DNA from: Vreelandella sedimenti
Lineage (GTDB): Bacteria; Pseudomonadota; Gammaproteobacteria; Pseudomonadales; Halomonadaceae
DNA length: 64,000 bases
Direction: 5' to 3'
Assembly (NCBI RefSeq): GCF_013416325.1
Contig: NZ_JACCGK010000003.1
Coordinates: 219,658 to 283,657 of the forward strand
The notes below the pieces were generated by a model that searched no databases, was not told where the DNA came from, and worked only from the letters and a program-made list of their open reading frames with translations. Positions within the stretch are counted from its first letter, which is position 1. Every line of letters begins with the position of its first letter. The translations under genes were made by a program, and so were the position numbers. Below are positions 8,863-18,839 of the stretch, in pieces.

Positions 8863-10360
8863 TGTCGTCCAGGTTTGGGATTAAAATGGGCGAGGGCACG
8901 CCATTCTGAAATTTGGCCCAGGGCAGCTCGCGGTAGATACGACCATCGTCGCTTAAGTAGAGGGTGCCGGTACTGCCATTAAGGCCGTTCAGCTCGCCAA
9001 GGTTGGAAAAGCGGATAGCCAGCTCGTAAGCATCAACGCCCATTGCCATCAGACGGAACATGGAAGCGTCTGATTCATCCCGCAGGCTTTGGTAGGTAGA
9101 TGCAAAGGGAAGAGCCTCTTCGCCACCGACGGCGGCATCGGGGATCTGCCAGGGGATATCAACGAACATGACATCGTTTAGATCTTGGTCAAGGCGCGTT
9201 TGCAGGCGACCTTCATGCAAGTGTGAAGTGGCATAGATCGGCAGGTTGGGGGCGTAGTAGTAATCCATAGTCGGCGGTACCTGGCGCGCATACTCTGGCA
9301 GTGCGAGCAGGAATAGGGCGTCAATATTGCTTAGGCGCGCGCGATCACCGCTGACGTTGAGCGCAGTTTGTACGGCATTGGAGACCGAGCTATCCGGGTT
9401 ATAGCGCACGGCATTGGTGATTTCGCCACCCTGGCTATGCCACTCATTCCAGAAGGCTTCGCCTACGCGTCGGCCCCAGCCGTTATCCGGAACCATCATG
9501 GATATTTGGCGCTGCCCGTCCTGCCAGGCACGACGGGCAGCTTGGCGCGCTTCATCTTCGGCTGAAAGCCCGTACTGGAAGAGTCGCTGGGCTTGATTGT
9601 TATCACCGCTGCCATAGTTGAGCGCCAGTGTAGGGAGCGGCACGCTATCGCGCTGTTCTAGCTGGGTAACTTGATCCTTATCCAGCGGGCCAATAATTAA
9701 CTGCGCATTCATTTGCTGGGCGCGGTCATAGAGCTCATCCATCGAGTAGCGTGAGGCGTCCAGAAAGCTCAGCTCAACGCTGCTGCCCTTGACGTCATGG
9801 TGCTGCCGCATAGCCGAGGCAATAGTATTGGCGACGCTGCTAAGCGGGCCTGATTCGGGCAGAGCTACCACGATGCGGCGTATTTCCTGACCCTCAAGCT
9901 CTGGCAGCGCAACGCTCACCGCACCGCTGGGCTGATCAAGCGCCTCGCGGGCCCAGCGCTGGCGCTCTTCAAGCCGCTCCTGCTGGTTAGCCTGCATCGG
10001 CAGTCCGTCGTCGAGGACCTGGGTGGCGCGCAGCACGGCACGGGGTTCATCCAGCGCGCGGGCAAGCTCGGAAAATAGCAGTGCCCAGCGCACCCGGTCG
10101 GGTTCTGAGAGCAAGCTTTCATCAATCCCATCGGCGGTTTCGAAGGCTCTGTCGCGCTCACCTTGACGGGCCAGAATATTAGCCGCTTCCAGGCGTGTTT
10201 TCGCGGCTTGCTCTGGCGCTTGCTGTTCCGCTTGGCTGAGTAGCTGGCCAGGGTCTTCATCGGGCATTCTATCTACCACGCTAGGCGATTGCATCGCACA
10301 GCCAGCAACGAGAAATGCCACAAGGGCAGCGGCGAGTAAGCCACGTAATGACTGTTTCAT
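8852..10360 (-). CDS. lpoA: LpoA, lipoprotein activator of penicillin-binding protein 1A
   Basis: Outer-membrane lipoprotein that reaches through the peptidoglycan to stimulate PBP1A. Starting at 10360 (AAGGAAGG eight bases upstream) the protein has 502 aa, a signal peptide and lipobox LVAGC with Cys21. The frame extends 26 codons upstream without support. An N-terminal TPR-like helical region (residues 35-170) is followed by a periplasmic-binding-protein-like domain (IRRIVVALPESG onward) that includes IGPLDKDQVTQL and MVPDNGWGRRVGEAFWNEW. Divergent from rsmI. Confidence 0.93.
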   Translation of the reverse strand: MKQSLRGLLAAALVAFLVAGCAMQSPSVVDRMPDEDPGQLLSQAEQQAPEQAAKTRLEAANILARQGERDRAFETADGIDESLLSEPDRVRWALLFSELARALDEPRAVLRATQVLDDGLPMQANQQERLEERQRWAREALDQPSGAVSVALPELEGQEIRRIVVALPESGPLSSVANTIASAMRQHHDVKGSSVELSFLDASRYSMDELYDRAQQMNAQLIIGPLDKDQVTQLEQRDSVPLPTLALNYGSGDNNQAQRLFQYGLSAEDEARQAARRAWQDGQRQISMMVPDNGWGRRVGEAFWNEWHSQGGEITNAVRYNPDSSVSNAVQTALNVSGDRARLSNIDALFLLALPEYARQVPPTMDYYYAPNLPIYATSHLHEGRLQTRLDQDLNDVMFVDIPWQIPDAAVGGEEALPFASTYQSLRDESDASMFRLMAMGVDAYELAIRFSNLGELNGLNGSTGTLYLSDDGRIYRELPWAKFQNGVPSPILIPNLDDSDD

Positions 10361-10474
10361 GTATCCTTCCTTAGGTTTCCATTTGCGCTGTCGCTGCTTG
10401 TCAGCGATTGACCAAGCCACTGCACAAGCATAGCGCACCAGCAGGGCAAGCCATCAACGAATTGAGAGTCAACA

Positions 10475-11332
10475 ATGACAGACGATAATCCGGGCACATT
10501 GTACGTGGTTGCCACGCCAATTGGGAATTTGGATGACTTAACCGCGCGTGCCGCTCGGGTGCTGGGCCAAGTGACACGAATTGCCGCTGAAGATACCCGC
10601 CATAGTGGCCGCCTGTTGGCGCACTTGGGGCTAAACAAGCCTATGCTTTCTTTGCATGAGCACAACGAAGCGCGCCGGGTAGATGCTTTGGATAGTTATC
10701 TCGCCGCAGGTGAAGATATTGCCCTGATCAGTGACGCCGGCACACCGTTGATTAGCGATCCTGGCTTTGTACTGGTACGTGAGTTGCGGGCGCGCAATCG
10801 CCATATTGTGCCTATCCCCGGCCCCTGTGCCCTGATTACTGCGCTGTCAGGGGCGGGACTGCCAACAGACCGCTTTGTGTTTGCCGGTTTTTTGCCTGCC
10901 AAGCCAGGCGCACGACGCCAAGCATTGGAGGGTTGGAAGACCCGCGAAGAGACGCTGGTGTTTTATGAATCCCCCCACCGTATTATGCATACCCTTGAAG
11001 CGTTACAGGCGCAAATGGCGGATCGCGATGTGGTCTTGGCGCGTGAGCTCACTAAAACCTTCGAGACGTTTTTATACGGTACGCCTGCATCGTTACTGGA
11101 GCAATTGACTGCCGACCCTAATCAAACCCGCGGCGAATTCGTGGTGATTGTTGCCGGGGCACCGCCGGTTGAGCAGAGTGAGCATCAGGATATATCAGCG
11201 GACGCGTTGCTGGAGGCACTGCTGGCAGAGGGGGTTGGCGTGAAGCAGGGCGCTGCAATTGCCGCGCGAATGCTCGGTGGTCGTAAGCAAGTCTGGTACG
11301 CGCGTTTGCAAGCAATTAAAGGTGAGCATTGA
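10475..11332 (+). CDS. rsmI: 16S rRNA C1402 2'-O-methyltransferase RsmI
   Basis: SAM-dependent methyltransferase that 2'-O-methylates C1402 in the 16S decoding centre (with RsmH adding the N4 methyl). Tetrapyrrole-methylase fold: LYVVATPIGNLDDLT at the N-terminus, AEDTRHSGRLL, ISDAGTPLISDPGF, and PIPGPCALITALSGAGLPTDRFVFAGFLP. 285 aa, same as E. coli. The methyl partner rsmH lies just downstream beyond rnpB. Confidence 0.96.
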   Translation: MTDDNPGTLYVVATPIGNLDDLTARAARVLGQVTRIAAEDTRHSGRLLAHLGLNKPMLSLHEHNEARRVDALDSYLAAGEDIALISDAGTPLISDPGFVLVRELRARNRHIVPIPGPCALITALSGAGLPTDRFVFAGFLPAKPGARRQALEGWKTREETLVFYESPHRIMHTLEALQAQMADRDVVLARELTKTFETFLYGTPASLLEQLTADPNQTRGEFVVIVAGAPPVEQSEHQDISADALLEALLAEGVGVKQGAAIAARMLGGRKQVWYARLQAIKGEH

Positions 11333-11362
11333 GGCAAGTCGAGGGCGCTGGTATGCTTGCCG

Positions 11363-11737
<375 letters not shown>

Positions 11738-11745
11738 TACGTACC

Positions 11746-11768
11746 AGAGCGTGCTTGCACGCTCTTAA
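11746..11768 (+). terminator. Hairpin after rnpB
   Basis: Perfect 8-bp stem AGAGCGTG/CACGCTCT with a CTTG tetraloop, followed only by TAATG, so a weak terminator or an RNase P RNA 3'-end processing stem. It is 38 bases before rsmH. Confidence 0.45.
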
Positions 11769-11802
11769 TGACGCTGTCTCTATTATCTTGTGTGAGTAAA
11801 AC

Positions 11803-12759
11803 ATGCCTTCTCCTGACGCTGAACAGGTTGCTACCCGCTTTCGCCATACCAGCGTACTACTGGAAGGTGCTGTCGATGCTCTGGTGCACGATGCGCGAGG
11901 TGTCTATTTAGATGGCACCTTCGGGAGAGGCGGTCACTCACGATTGATCCTTGATCGTCTGGATGCCCACGGCCAACTGCTTGCGATGGATCGCGATCCC
12001 CAAGCGATTGCCGCGGCCGCTGACATAGACGATCCACGCTTTCAGATTACCCAGCGAGAATTTGCTCAACTAGCCGAGTTTGCCCGTGAGCAGGGTGTAT
12101 TTGGCAAGCTTTCCGGCGTGTTACTCGATGTTGGCGTGTCGTCGCCTCAACTAGATGACCCCGAGCGCGGCTTCAGCTTTATGCGCGATGGCCCGCTAGA
12201 TATGCGTATGGATCCTACCCAAGGACAAAGTGTGGCTGATTTCCTGGCCCGGGCCAGTGAAGCAGACATTGCCTACGTGTTTAAAACTTACGGCGAAGAG
12301 CGCTATGCTAAACGTTTGGCCCGCGCCGTGGTCACTCGCCGGGTCGAGAAGCCGTTTACCCACACAGTGGATTTGGCCGAGGTATTAAAAGTAGCCCACC
12401 CCGCCTGGGAAAAGGGACGCCACCCTGCCACCAAAGCATTTCAAGGGCTGCGTATTTTCGTCAACGGCGAGCTGGAGCAATTAGACAGTGCTTTAGACGC
12501 CGCGCTAGAGGCGCTGGCGCCTGGTGGTCACTTAGTGGTTATCAGCTTTCACTCGTTGGAAGATCGTCGCGTGAAGCGCTTTATTCGCCACCATGTCCGC
12601 GGCGATACCGACTTGCCGCGAGGGGTGCCGATTCGCGACGATCAAATGAATCGGCGTCTTGAAGCGCTAGGCAAAGGTGTGCGGCCAAGCGAGGAGGAAG
12701 TGGATGCCAATCCTCGCGCACGTAGTGCCGTCATGCGGGCTGCACGCAAACGGATGTAA
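11803..12759 (+). CDS. rsmH: 16S rRNA C1402 N4-methyltransferase RsmH (MraW)
   Basis: N4-methylates C1402 of 16S rRNA. Shows the SAM-binding [42 protein letters not shown], the [13 protein letters not shown] segment and [15 protein letters not shown]. 318 aa. First protein gene of the division and wall cluster; no mraZ precedes it, the space upstream being taken by rnpB. Its TAA is directly followed by a three-codon ORF leading into ftsL. Confidence 0.97.
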   Translation: MPSPDAEQVATRFRHTSVLLEGAVDALVHDARGVYLDGTFGRGGHSRLILDRLDAHGQLLAMDRDPQAIAAAADIDDPRFQITQREFAQLAEFAREQGVFGKLSGVLLDVGVSSPQLDDPERGFSFMRDGPLDMRMDPTQGQSVADFLARASEADIAYVFKTYGEERYAKRLARAVVTRRVEKPFTHTVDLAEVLKVAHPAWEKGRHPATKAFQGLRIFVNGELEQLDSALDAALEALAPGGHLVVISFHSLEDRRVKRFIRHHVRGDTDLPRGVPIRDDQMNRRLEALGKGVRPSEEEVDANPRARSAVMRAARKRM

Positions 12760-12771
12760 ATGTCATCATGA
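12760..12771 (+). other. Bridging mini-ORF rsmH to ftsL
   Basis: ATG directly after the rsmH stop, encoding MSS, with a stop that overlaps the ftsL ATG (ATGA). ftsL has no ribosome site here, so reinitiation is plausible. Whether it is translated is unknown. Confidence 0.35.
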
Positions 12772-13103
12772 GCATGGATCGGATTGAGCAGTGGGCAACC
12801 ACGCTACGCACCGAATGGCCTTTCAGGCTGCGTTTGCGCGCCTGGCCGGTAGCTATTACGCTACTCTTTCTACTCTGCATGGCCTCTGGGCTGGGCGTGG
12901 TTGTCACTACCCATATGACGCGGGTTCAATTTGCTCAGCTGCAACAGCTGGAGCAAGAAGAGAACCAGTTGCAAACGGAGTGGGGGCAACTGCTACTTGA
13001 GGAGGGCGCATGGTCAACACCTGCCCGTATTGAACAAATTGCCACTGATCGCCTGGGTATGCGAATCCCCGATGTCCATGATGTTGAGGTGATTCGGCCA
13101 TGA
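12768..13103 (+). CDS. ftsL: Cell division protein FtsL
   Basis: Small bitopic divisome protein (111 aa) that forms the FtsQLB complex and helps activate FtsWI. One transmembrane segment (WPVAITLLFLLCMASGLGVVV, about residues 26-46) and a periplasmic leucine-zipper coiled coil (LQQLEQEENQLQTEWGQLLLEE), then the conserved RIEQIATDRLGMRIP. No Shine-Dalgarno is visible. Its stop overlaps ftsI (ATGA). Confidence 0.93.
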   Translation: MSMDRIEQWATTLRTEWPFRLRLRAWPVAITLLFLLCMASGLGVVVTTHMTRVQFAQLQQLEQEENQLQTEWGQLLLEEGAWSTPARIEQIATDRLGMRIPDVHDVEVIRP

Positions 13104-14806
13104 GAAGCGAACGTCGCGGCGGTACCTCGCGTCAGGCGCCGATTGCCCCTCCGCTCGGCGGCGGGCGGTTCATGTTTATTATGCTTGCGATTGGCTTGGC
13201 ATCGGCTATTTTGATTGGTCGGATTACCCTGCTGCAGGTCATTGACCGACCCTTTCTGCAAAGCCAGGGTGACGCGCGTACTCTTCGTCACGAAACGATC
13301 CCTGCCCACCGCGGCATGATTACAGACCGCAATGGCGAACCGTTGGCGATTTCCACGCCAGTGGTCACCCTCTGGGCTAATCCGCAAGAGCTACCCGACG
13401 ATGCTATACAGCGTGTAATGCTGGCCCAGGCGTTGGGTATGACGCTGGGTGACTTCGAGGCGCGGGTGGCTCGCTTCAGCGAGCATGAGTTCATGTATTT
13501 ACGCCGTCAGATGACCCCTGCGGCGGCCCAGCAGATTCTAAACCTGCGCACGCCCGGCGTTTATCCGCAGCGTGAATATAAACGCTACTATCCCGCTGGC
13601 GAGGTCGCCGCCCAACTGCTGGGGGTAACCAACGTTGACGATGTCGGTCAGGAGGGCTTGGAGCTTTCTTATCAGCCTTACCTGGCGGGGCGACCAGGTC
13701 AGCGGCGGGTCATTAAAGATCGCCGCGGGCGCCTGGTTCGTGAGCTGGGCGTTATTGACGAAGCCCAGCCGGGGGGCGAATTGACCCTCTCTATTGATCA
13801 ACGCATTCAATATATGGCTTACCGGGAGCTGCGCGCAGCGGTAGCTGAGAATGAGGCCGATGGCGGCGTGTTGGTGATGATGGATGCCCGCACGGGAGAG
13901 GTGTTGGCTATGGCTAACTTACCCTCCTACAACCCTAACAACCGAGCGGGGCTTGATCCGCGTGGGTTACGTAACCAAGCGTTGGTCGATGTATTTGAGC
14001 CCGGCTCGGTGATGAAGCCGCTGGCCATGGCTGCCGTGTTAGAGAGCGGCGTGGTGGATCGCAACGCTGTGGTTGATACCTCGCCTGGTTGGATGCGACT
14101 GGATCAGTTCACCATTCGCGATTTCCGTAATTATGGCGAGCTGGATTTGGCTGGCATTCTGGAACATTCTTCGAATGTTGGGATGTCTCGACTGGCGCTG
14201 CGGTTGAGCGATACGGCGATTTGGGAAAAGTATAACCAGTTAGGGCTGGGGCAGGCACCCGGAACCGGTTTTCCTGGCGAGTCCACTGGCAGCTTACCGG
14301 CACCGGTTCGCTGGTCGCGCAGCGAGCGGGCGACGCTCTCCTACGGTTACGGCCTATCCGTGTCAGCGGTGCAGTTGGCGAGTGCTTACACGGCGCTAGC
14401 CAATGATGGCGTGCGTTTGCCGCCCTCACTGCTACGCCTTTCTGAGCCGCCCCAAGGCATCCCCGCGATAGAGCCTTCGGTTGCCAATGACCTGTTGCGG
14501 ATACTGGAAACTTCCGTTGCGGCCTATACCGGCGGGCGGCGAGCTCGTGTCGAGGGTTATCGTGTTGGCGGCAAAACGGGCACGGTGCGCAAAATAGGCC
14601 AGCAGGGCTATACCACCGATGCCTACCGCAGCGTCTTTGCTGGTATTGCGCCTATTTCTGACCCGCGTATTGTCACAGTGGTAATGATTGATCACCCCAA
14701 AGCAGGCGAGTTTTATGGCGGCGCTGTTGCCGCACCGGTTTTTTCCAGCGTGACGGGGAATGCTTTACGCTTGCTGGACGTACCGCCGGATCACGAGGCG
14801 GAGTAG
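13100..14806 (+). CDS. ftsI: Septal peptidoglycan transpeptidase FtsI (PBP3)
   Basis: Class B penicillin-binding protein that cross-links septal peptidoglycan with FtsW. Single N-terminal membrane anchor (about residues 24-44), pedestal domain with RGMITDRNGEPLA, then the transpeptidase domain with active-site S303-V-M-K306, the S357-S-N359 motif and K492-T-G. 568 aa (E. coli 588). Starts within the ftsL stop (ATGA overlap), so translation is likely coupled. Confidence 0.97.
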   Translation: MRSERRGGTSRQAPIAPPLGGGRFMFIMLAIGLASAILIGRITLLQVIDRPFLQSQGDARTLRHETIPAHRGMITDRNGEPLAISTPVVTLWANPQELPDDAIQRVMLAQALGMTLGDFEARVARFSEHEFMYLRRQMTPAAAQQILNLRTPGVYPQREYKRYYPAGEVAAQLLGVTNVDDVGQEGLELSYQPYLAGRPGQRRVIKDRRGRLVRELGVIDEAQPGGELTLSIDQRIQYMAYRELRAAVAENEADGGVLVMMDARTGEVLAMANLPSYNPNNRAGLDPRGLRNQALVDVFEPGSVMKPLAMAAVLESGVVDRNAVVDTSPGWMRLDQFTIRDFRNYGELDLAGILEHSSNVGMSRLALRLSDTAIWEKYNQLGLGQAPGTGFPGESTGSLPAPVRWSRSERATLSYGYGLSVSAVQLASAYTALANDGVRLPPSLLRLSEPPQGIPAIEPSVANDLLRILETSVAAYTGGRRARVEGYRVGGKTGTVRKIGQQGYTTDAYRSVFAGIAPISDPRIVTVVMIDHPKAGEFYGGAVAAPVFSSVTGNALRLLDVPPDHEAE

Positions 14807-14823
14807 TATTTTAAGGAGATGGC

Positions 14824-16317
14824 ATGACGCTGAGTCCAGGCGAAATATTAACGGCACTCGCGAAAGTATGGCCTAAGTCACCACTGCCCGCTGACCTGCC
14901 CAAGCTGCCGGATCAGGTGCGCATTGAAATGAACTCGCGCAAGCTTGCCAAGGGCGACATTTTCGTGGCCGTGCCTGGCAGCCAGCGTGACGGACGCGAT
15001 TTCATCGAGCAAGCCCTTGAAGCTGGGGCTTCGCTTGTTTTAGCGCAGGGGTCTCACGGCGATGTACAGCTTGAAGGGCGGGTGCTGAAGCTGCCGCATT
15101 TGTCGTCGCGCTTAGGTGAGCTAGGCAGGGCACTGTACCAGGTGCCTAGCGATCTGGAAGTCATTGCGGTGACCGGTACAAATGGTAAAAGCTCTGTTAC
15201 TCACTATATTGCTGCCCTCAGCGAAGCATTGGGAACACCTGCGGGTCTTGTCGGCACCTTAGGCGTGGGGCGGCCTGGCGAGCTGAGCGATAGTGGCTTA
15301 ACCACGCCTGGCCCCTTGGCGCTGCAGGCGACGCTGGGTGAGTTGGCCCAGCAGGGGGTGAAGCGCGTTGCCCTCGAAGCCTCTTCCCACGCTCTGGATC
15401 AGTACCGGTTGGAAGCGGTCAACGTCAGCGTAGGAGTGTTTACCAATCTGACCCGCGATCATTTAGATTATCACGGCAGTATGGCGGCCTATGCGGCCTC
15501 GAAAGCCAAGCTGTTTCGCCGTTCTGAGCTTAGCTTGGCGGTGGTGAATGGTGATGACCCCTTGGCGCGCTTAATGCTGGCTGGTGCTAGTAGCCGCGTA
15601 CGTGTGCTGGCCACCGGGCAAGACGAGGCCGTTACGCTGCGGGTGCTGGACTGGCAGGCGTTCGAGCAGGGGCAGCAGGCGATGATTGCGACCCCCGACG
15701 GCGAGAAAATGCTGCGCTTAACGTTAATGGGGCGCTTTAATTTAGATAACGTCCTGCTAGCGATGGCTGTGCTGTATGGGTTAGGCGAATCCCTCGATGC
15801 GCTGTTTGACGCAGCGACAACGCTTTCTCCTGTGCCGGGGCGTATGGAGCGCTATGGCGATGTGGGGGCTCCCAGTGTGGTTGTGGATTATGCCCACACA
15901 CCTGATGCCCTACAGAGTGCCCTTCAGGCGCTACGGGCTCACTTGGGGGACGCGGGTAAATTGTGGTGTGTGTTTGGCTGTGGCGGGGAGCGTGATACGG
16001 GTAAGCGAGCTGAGATGGCCCGGGCCGCCGAACAGTTGGCAGATCACATCGTTGTCACTGACGATAATCCGCGGAATGAATCCGCCGCGCAAATCCGTGA
16101 GCAGATTCTGAGCGGGTTCTCAACGGTGGTGCAACCGATTGAAATCGCTGAGCGCCGAGAGGCCGTAGCAGCGGCTATTCAACAAGCTGGCGCCCAGGAT
16201 GTGGTGCTGATCGCCGGGAAAGGGCATGAGGCATATCAGGAGATACAAGGGGTACGCCATCCTTACGCCGATAGCGAAGAGATTCAGCGCGCCTTTGCCC
16301 AGCGGAAAGCGCAGTAA
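14824..16317 (+). CDS. murE: UDP-MurNAc-tripeptide synthetase MurE (meso-DAP-adding)
   Basis: Cytoplasmic Mur ligase adding the third stem-peptide residue. ATP-binding GTNGKSSVTH, DHLDYHG, and the DDNPRNE motif whose DNPR signature is known to select meso-diaminopimelate. 497 aa. AAGGAG precedes the ATG by five bases. The stop overlaps murF (TAATG). Confidence 0.97.
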   Translation: MTLSPGEILTALAKVWPKSPLPADLPKLPDQVRIEMNSRKLAKGDIFVAVPGSQRDGRDFIEQALEAGASLVLAQGSHGDVQLEGRVLKLPHLSSRLGELGRALYQVPSDLEVIAVTGTNGKSSVTHYIAALSEALGTPAGLVGTLGVGRPGELSDSGLTTPGPLALQATLGELAQQGVKRVALEASSHALDQYRLEAVNVSVGVFTNLTRDHLDYHGSMAAYAASKAKLFRRSELSLAVVNGDDPLARLMLAGASSRVRVLATGQDEAVTLRVLDWQAFEQGQQAMIATPDGEKMLRLTLMGRFNLDNVLLAMAVLYGLGESLDALFDAATTLSPVPGRMERYGDVGAPSVVVDYAHTPDALQSALQALRAHLGDAGKLWCVFGCGGERDTGKRAEMARAAEQLADHIVVTDDNPRNESAAQIREQILSGFSTVVQPIEIAERREAVAAAIQQAGAQDVVLIAGKGHEAYQEIQGVRHPYADSEEIQRAFAQRKAQ

Positions 16318-17669
16318 TGCATTGGGCTCTTGGTCAAGTGGCCGCGGCGCTCGGCATTGAATCGCCGTCAGGCAGTGCTCAGTTAATCATTCACTCGGTT
16401 GTTACCGATAGTCGTAAAATTGAGCCTGGCTGCCTGTTTGTCGCGTTAAAAGGCGCCAATTTTGATGGCCACGATTTTGTCGAGCGTGCCCATGCGCTCG
16501 GCGCGGTAGCGGCGTTGGTCGACGCACCTGTTGCCAGCGACTTACCCCAATTGGTGTGCCCCGATACGCGCTTAGCCCTGGGATTGCTAGCCGGTGAACA
16601 TCGGCGCGCATGGCACGGGCCCTTGGTAGCGGTCACCGGCAATAGCGGTAAAACCACGGTTAAGGAGATGTGCGCGGCACTGCTGAGGCCTTTGGGCGAG
16701 GTGTTAGCGACCGAGGGGAATCTGAACAACGATTTCGGTGCGCCGCTGACCTTATTGCGATTGCGGCAACAGCACAAAGTCGCCGTGATAGAGTTAGGCG
16801 CTAATCATCTGGGTGAAATCGCCTGGACGGCGCCGCTGTCACAGCCCGATATTGCGATTATCACCAATGTCACCGGCGCCCATGTGGGTGAGTTTGGCGG
16901 CATGGGGCAGATCGCCCAGGCGAAAAGTGAACTGCTCGTTGGGCTAAGCGAGCAGGGTACGGCCATATTGAACCGCGATGATCGCTACTACTCCTTTTGG
17001 GCTTCGCGTGCGGCCCCAAGGCGAGTGGTTAGCTTTGGCTTTCATCCCCAGGCACATGTCAGCGCCTCAGCGCTTTCCTGTGATCCTCAAGGGCGGTATG
17101 CTTTCACGCTACTGCAGCATGGTCAGGCGCTGGGCCAAGTGCGTTTACCGCTACTTGGCAAGCATAATGTCAGCAATGCCTTAGCTGCGGCTGCCGCGGC
17201 ATTAGCGCTGGGCGTGCCGCCTGAGCAGATCATTACGCGCTTGGATGCATTGCAAGCGCTAGCGGGTAGGCTAACCGTGGTGCCCGGTTTGCGGGGGGGC
17301 AAACTACTGGATGATACTTACAATGCCAACCCCGGGGCGGTCAAAGCCGCTCTGGATACGCTGGCAAGTTTCCCGGCCCCACGCTGGTGTGCGTTGGGCG
17401 TAATGGGCGAGCTGGGAGACGAGTCGGCAGCGCTGCACGCGGACATTGGCCGTTACGCTGCAGAACTTGGTATTGATCAGCTGTTGACGCTGGGCGACGC
17501 GGCAAGCGCTGCCAGCGAGGCCTTTGGTCGTGGGCTGCATTTTAACGATCACGAGGCGCTAACGCGTCATGTCACTAATACTTTGCCGCCGGACACCACC
17601 TTGCTGGTGAAAGGGTCGCGCAGTGCGGGCATGGAACATGTCATCAATGCACTGCGTTCGGATAAATAA
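16317..17669 (+). CDS. murF: UDP-MurNAc-tripeptide D-Ala-D-Ala ligase MurF
   Basis: Adds D-alanyl-D-alanine to the UDP-MurNAc-tripeptide. N-terminal substrate domain (VVTDSRKIEPGCLFVALKG), central ATP-binding GNSGKTTVKE, TEGNLNNDFGAPLTLL, ELGANHLGEI, and C-terminal LDDTYNANPGAVKAAL. 450 aa. The start overlaps the murE stop. Confidence 0.97.
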   Translation: MHWALGQVAAALGIESPSGSAQLIIHSVVTDSRKIEPGCLFVALKGANFDGHDFVERAHALGAVAALVDAPVASDLPQLVCPDTRLALGLLAGEHRRAWHGPLVAVTGNSGKTTVKEMCAALLRPLGEVLATEGNLNNDFGAPLTLLRLRQQHKVAVIELGANHLGEIAWTAPLSQPDIAIITNVTGAHVGEFGGMGQIAQAKSELLVGLSEQGTAILNRDDRYYSFWASRAAPRRVVSFGFHPQAHVSASALSCDPQGRYAFTLLQHGQALGQVRLPLLGKHNVSNALAAAAAALALGVPPEQIITRLDALQALAGRLTVVPGLRGGKLLDDTYNANPGAVKAALDTLASFPAPRWCALGVMGELGDESAALHADIGRYAAELGIDQLLTLGDAASAASEAFGRGLHFNDHEALTRHVTNTLPPDTTLLVKGSRSAGMEHVINALRSDK

Positions 17670-17683
17670 GGTAAACGCCGTTC

Positions 17684-18766
17684 ATGTTACTTCACTTGGC
17701 GAATTTTCTGTCGCAGTACCAGTCTGATTTTCAGGTAGTCAATTATTTAACTCTGCGCGTGATTTTAGGCGCTCTCACCTCATTAATGCTCTGCTTATGG
17801 CTGGGGCCATGGATGATCCGCAGGCTGGTCGAGGGGCAAATCGGTCAATCCGTGCGTGACGATGGTCCTCAGTCCCATCTTTCCAAGGCGGGTACCCCGA
17901 CCATGGGTGGGGCGATGATTCTGTTGGCCATCGCCATGAGTACCTTGCTATGGGGTGACCTAACCAATCTTTATATTTGGGTGGTATTAGGCGTCACGCT
18001 AGGTTTTGGTGCCATCGGCTGGGTCGATGATTACCGCAAAGTAGTGGAGAAAAATCCGCGTGGCTTACCCGCTCGCTGGAAGTATTTCTGGCAGTCGGTG
18101 GTGGGGCTTGGGGCGGCAGTGCTGCTCTATTTGACCGCTTCAACGCCGGTCGAAACCAGCTTGTTAGTGCCAATGTTCAAAGAAGTCGCGCTGCCGCTGG
18201 GCCTATTCTATATCGTGCTTACCTACTTTGTGATTGTGGGCAGTTCCAATGCGGTTAATTTGACCGATGGCCTCGATGGCTTGGCAATTATGCCTACGGT
18301 ACTGGTGGCCATGGGCTTGTCAGTGTTTGCTTATGCCAGCGGCAATACCGTGTTTGCCGAATATTTACATATTCCGTTTATTGCCGGTACCGGTGAGCTG
18401 GCGGTTTTTTGTGCCACCATTGCCGGTGCCGGGCTTGGCTTTTTATGGTTCAACACTTACCCCGCCCAGGTCTTTATGGGCGACGTAGGCGCCTTGGCGT
18501 TAGGGGCTGCGTTGGGGGTGGTGGCAGTGATCGTGCGCCAGGAAATCGTGCTGTTTATTATGGGCGGTATTTTTGTCATGGAGACGGTGTCGGTCATCCT
18601 TCAGGTGGGATCCTATAAGCTTACCGGGCGGCGCATCTTTCGCATGGCGCCACTGCATCACCACTATGAATTGAAAGGCTGGCCTGAGCCGCGGGTAATC
18701 GTGCGTTTTTGGATCATTACCGTGGTGCTGGTGCTGCTCGGCCTCGCAACGCTCAAGGTTCGTTAA
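17684..18766 (+). CDS. mraY: Phospho-MurNAc-pentapeptide transferase MraY
   Basis: Polytopic enzyme that makes lipid I from UDP-MurNAc-pentapeptide and undecaprenyl phosphate. Family motifs: [64 protein letters not shown] and the [15 protein letters not shown] loop. 360 aa, same as E. coli. Its 3' end carries a 14-bp tandem near-duplication that includes the stop codon. Confidence 0.97.
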   Translation: MLLHLANFLSQYQSDFQVVNYLTLRVILGALTSLMLCLWLGPWMIRRLVEGQIGQSVRDDGPQSHLSKAGTPTMGGAMILLAIAMSTLLWGDLTNLYIWVVLGVTLGFGAIGWVDDYRKVVEKNPRGLPARWKYFWQSVVGLGAAVLLYLTASTPVETSLLVPMFKEVALPLGLFYIVLTYFVIVGSSNAVNLTDGLDGLAIMPTVLVAMGLSVFAYASGNTVFAEYLHIPFIAGTGELAVFCATIAGAGLGFLWFNTYPAQVFMGDVGALALGAALGVVAVIVRQEIVLFIMGGIFVMETVSVILQVGSYKLTGRRIFRMAPLHHHYELKGWPEPRVIVRFWIITVVLVLLGLATLKVR

Positions 18767-18782
18767 TGAAAGTTCGTTGATG
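18753..18782 (+). repeat. 14-bp tandem near-duplication at the mraY stop
   Basis: AAGGTTCGTTAATG and then AAAGTTCGTTGATG, in tandem across the mraY stop. Each copy ends in a stop-start overlap (TAATG, TGATG). Confidence 0.7.
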
Positions 18783-18839
18783 CAAATGGCCAAGAGTGGA
18801 TCGACGGGTCGAGAGCATGAGGCGAGAGGAAACCGGTGA
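18766..18839 (+). other. Two bridging mini-ORFs mraY to murD
   Basis: The mraY stop overlaps an ATG (TAATG, 18764-18768) opening MKVR and stop (18766-18780). That stop overlaps another ATG (TGATG) opening a 19-codon ORF (18780-18839), whose TGA in turn overlaps the murD ATG at 18839. The 72-base gap is therefore read through by an unbroken start-stop relay. Translation is inferred only. Confidence 0.4.

Noticed and set aside
14819-14827. ATG GCA TGA overlapping the murE start
   Set aside because: It touches the Shine-Dalgarno directly, which is correctly spaced for murE itself; too short and not linked to the ftsI stop, so not counted as a bridge.
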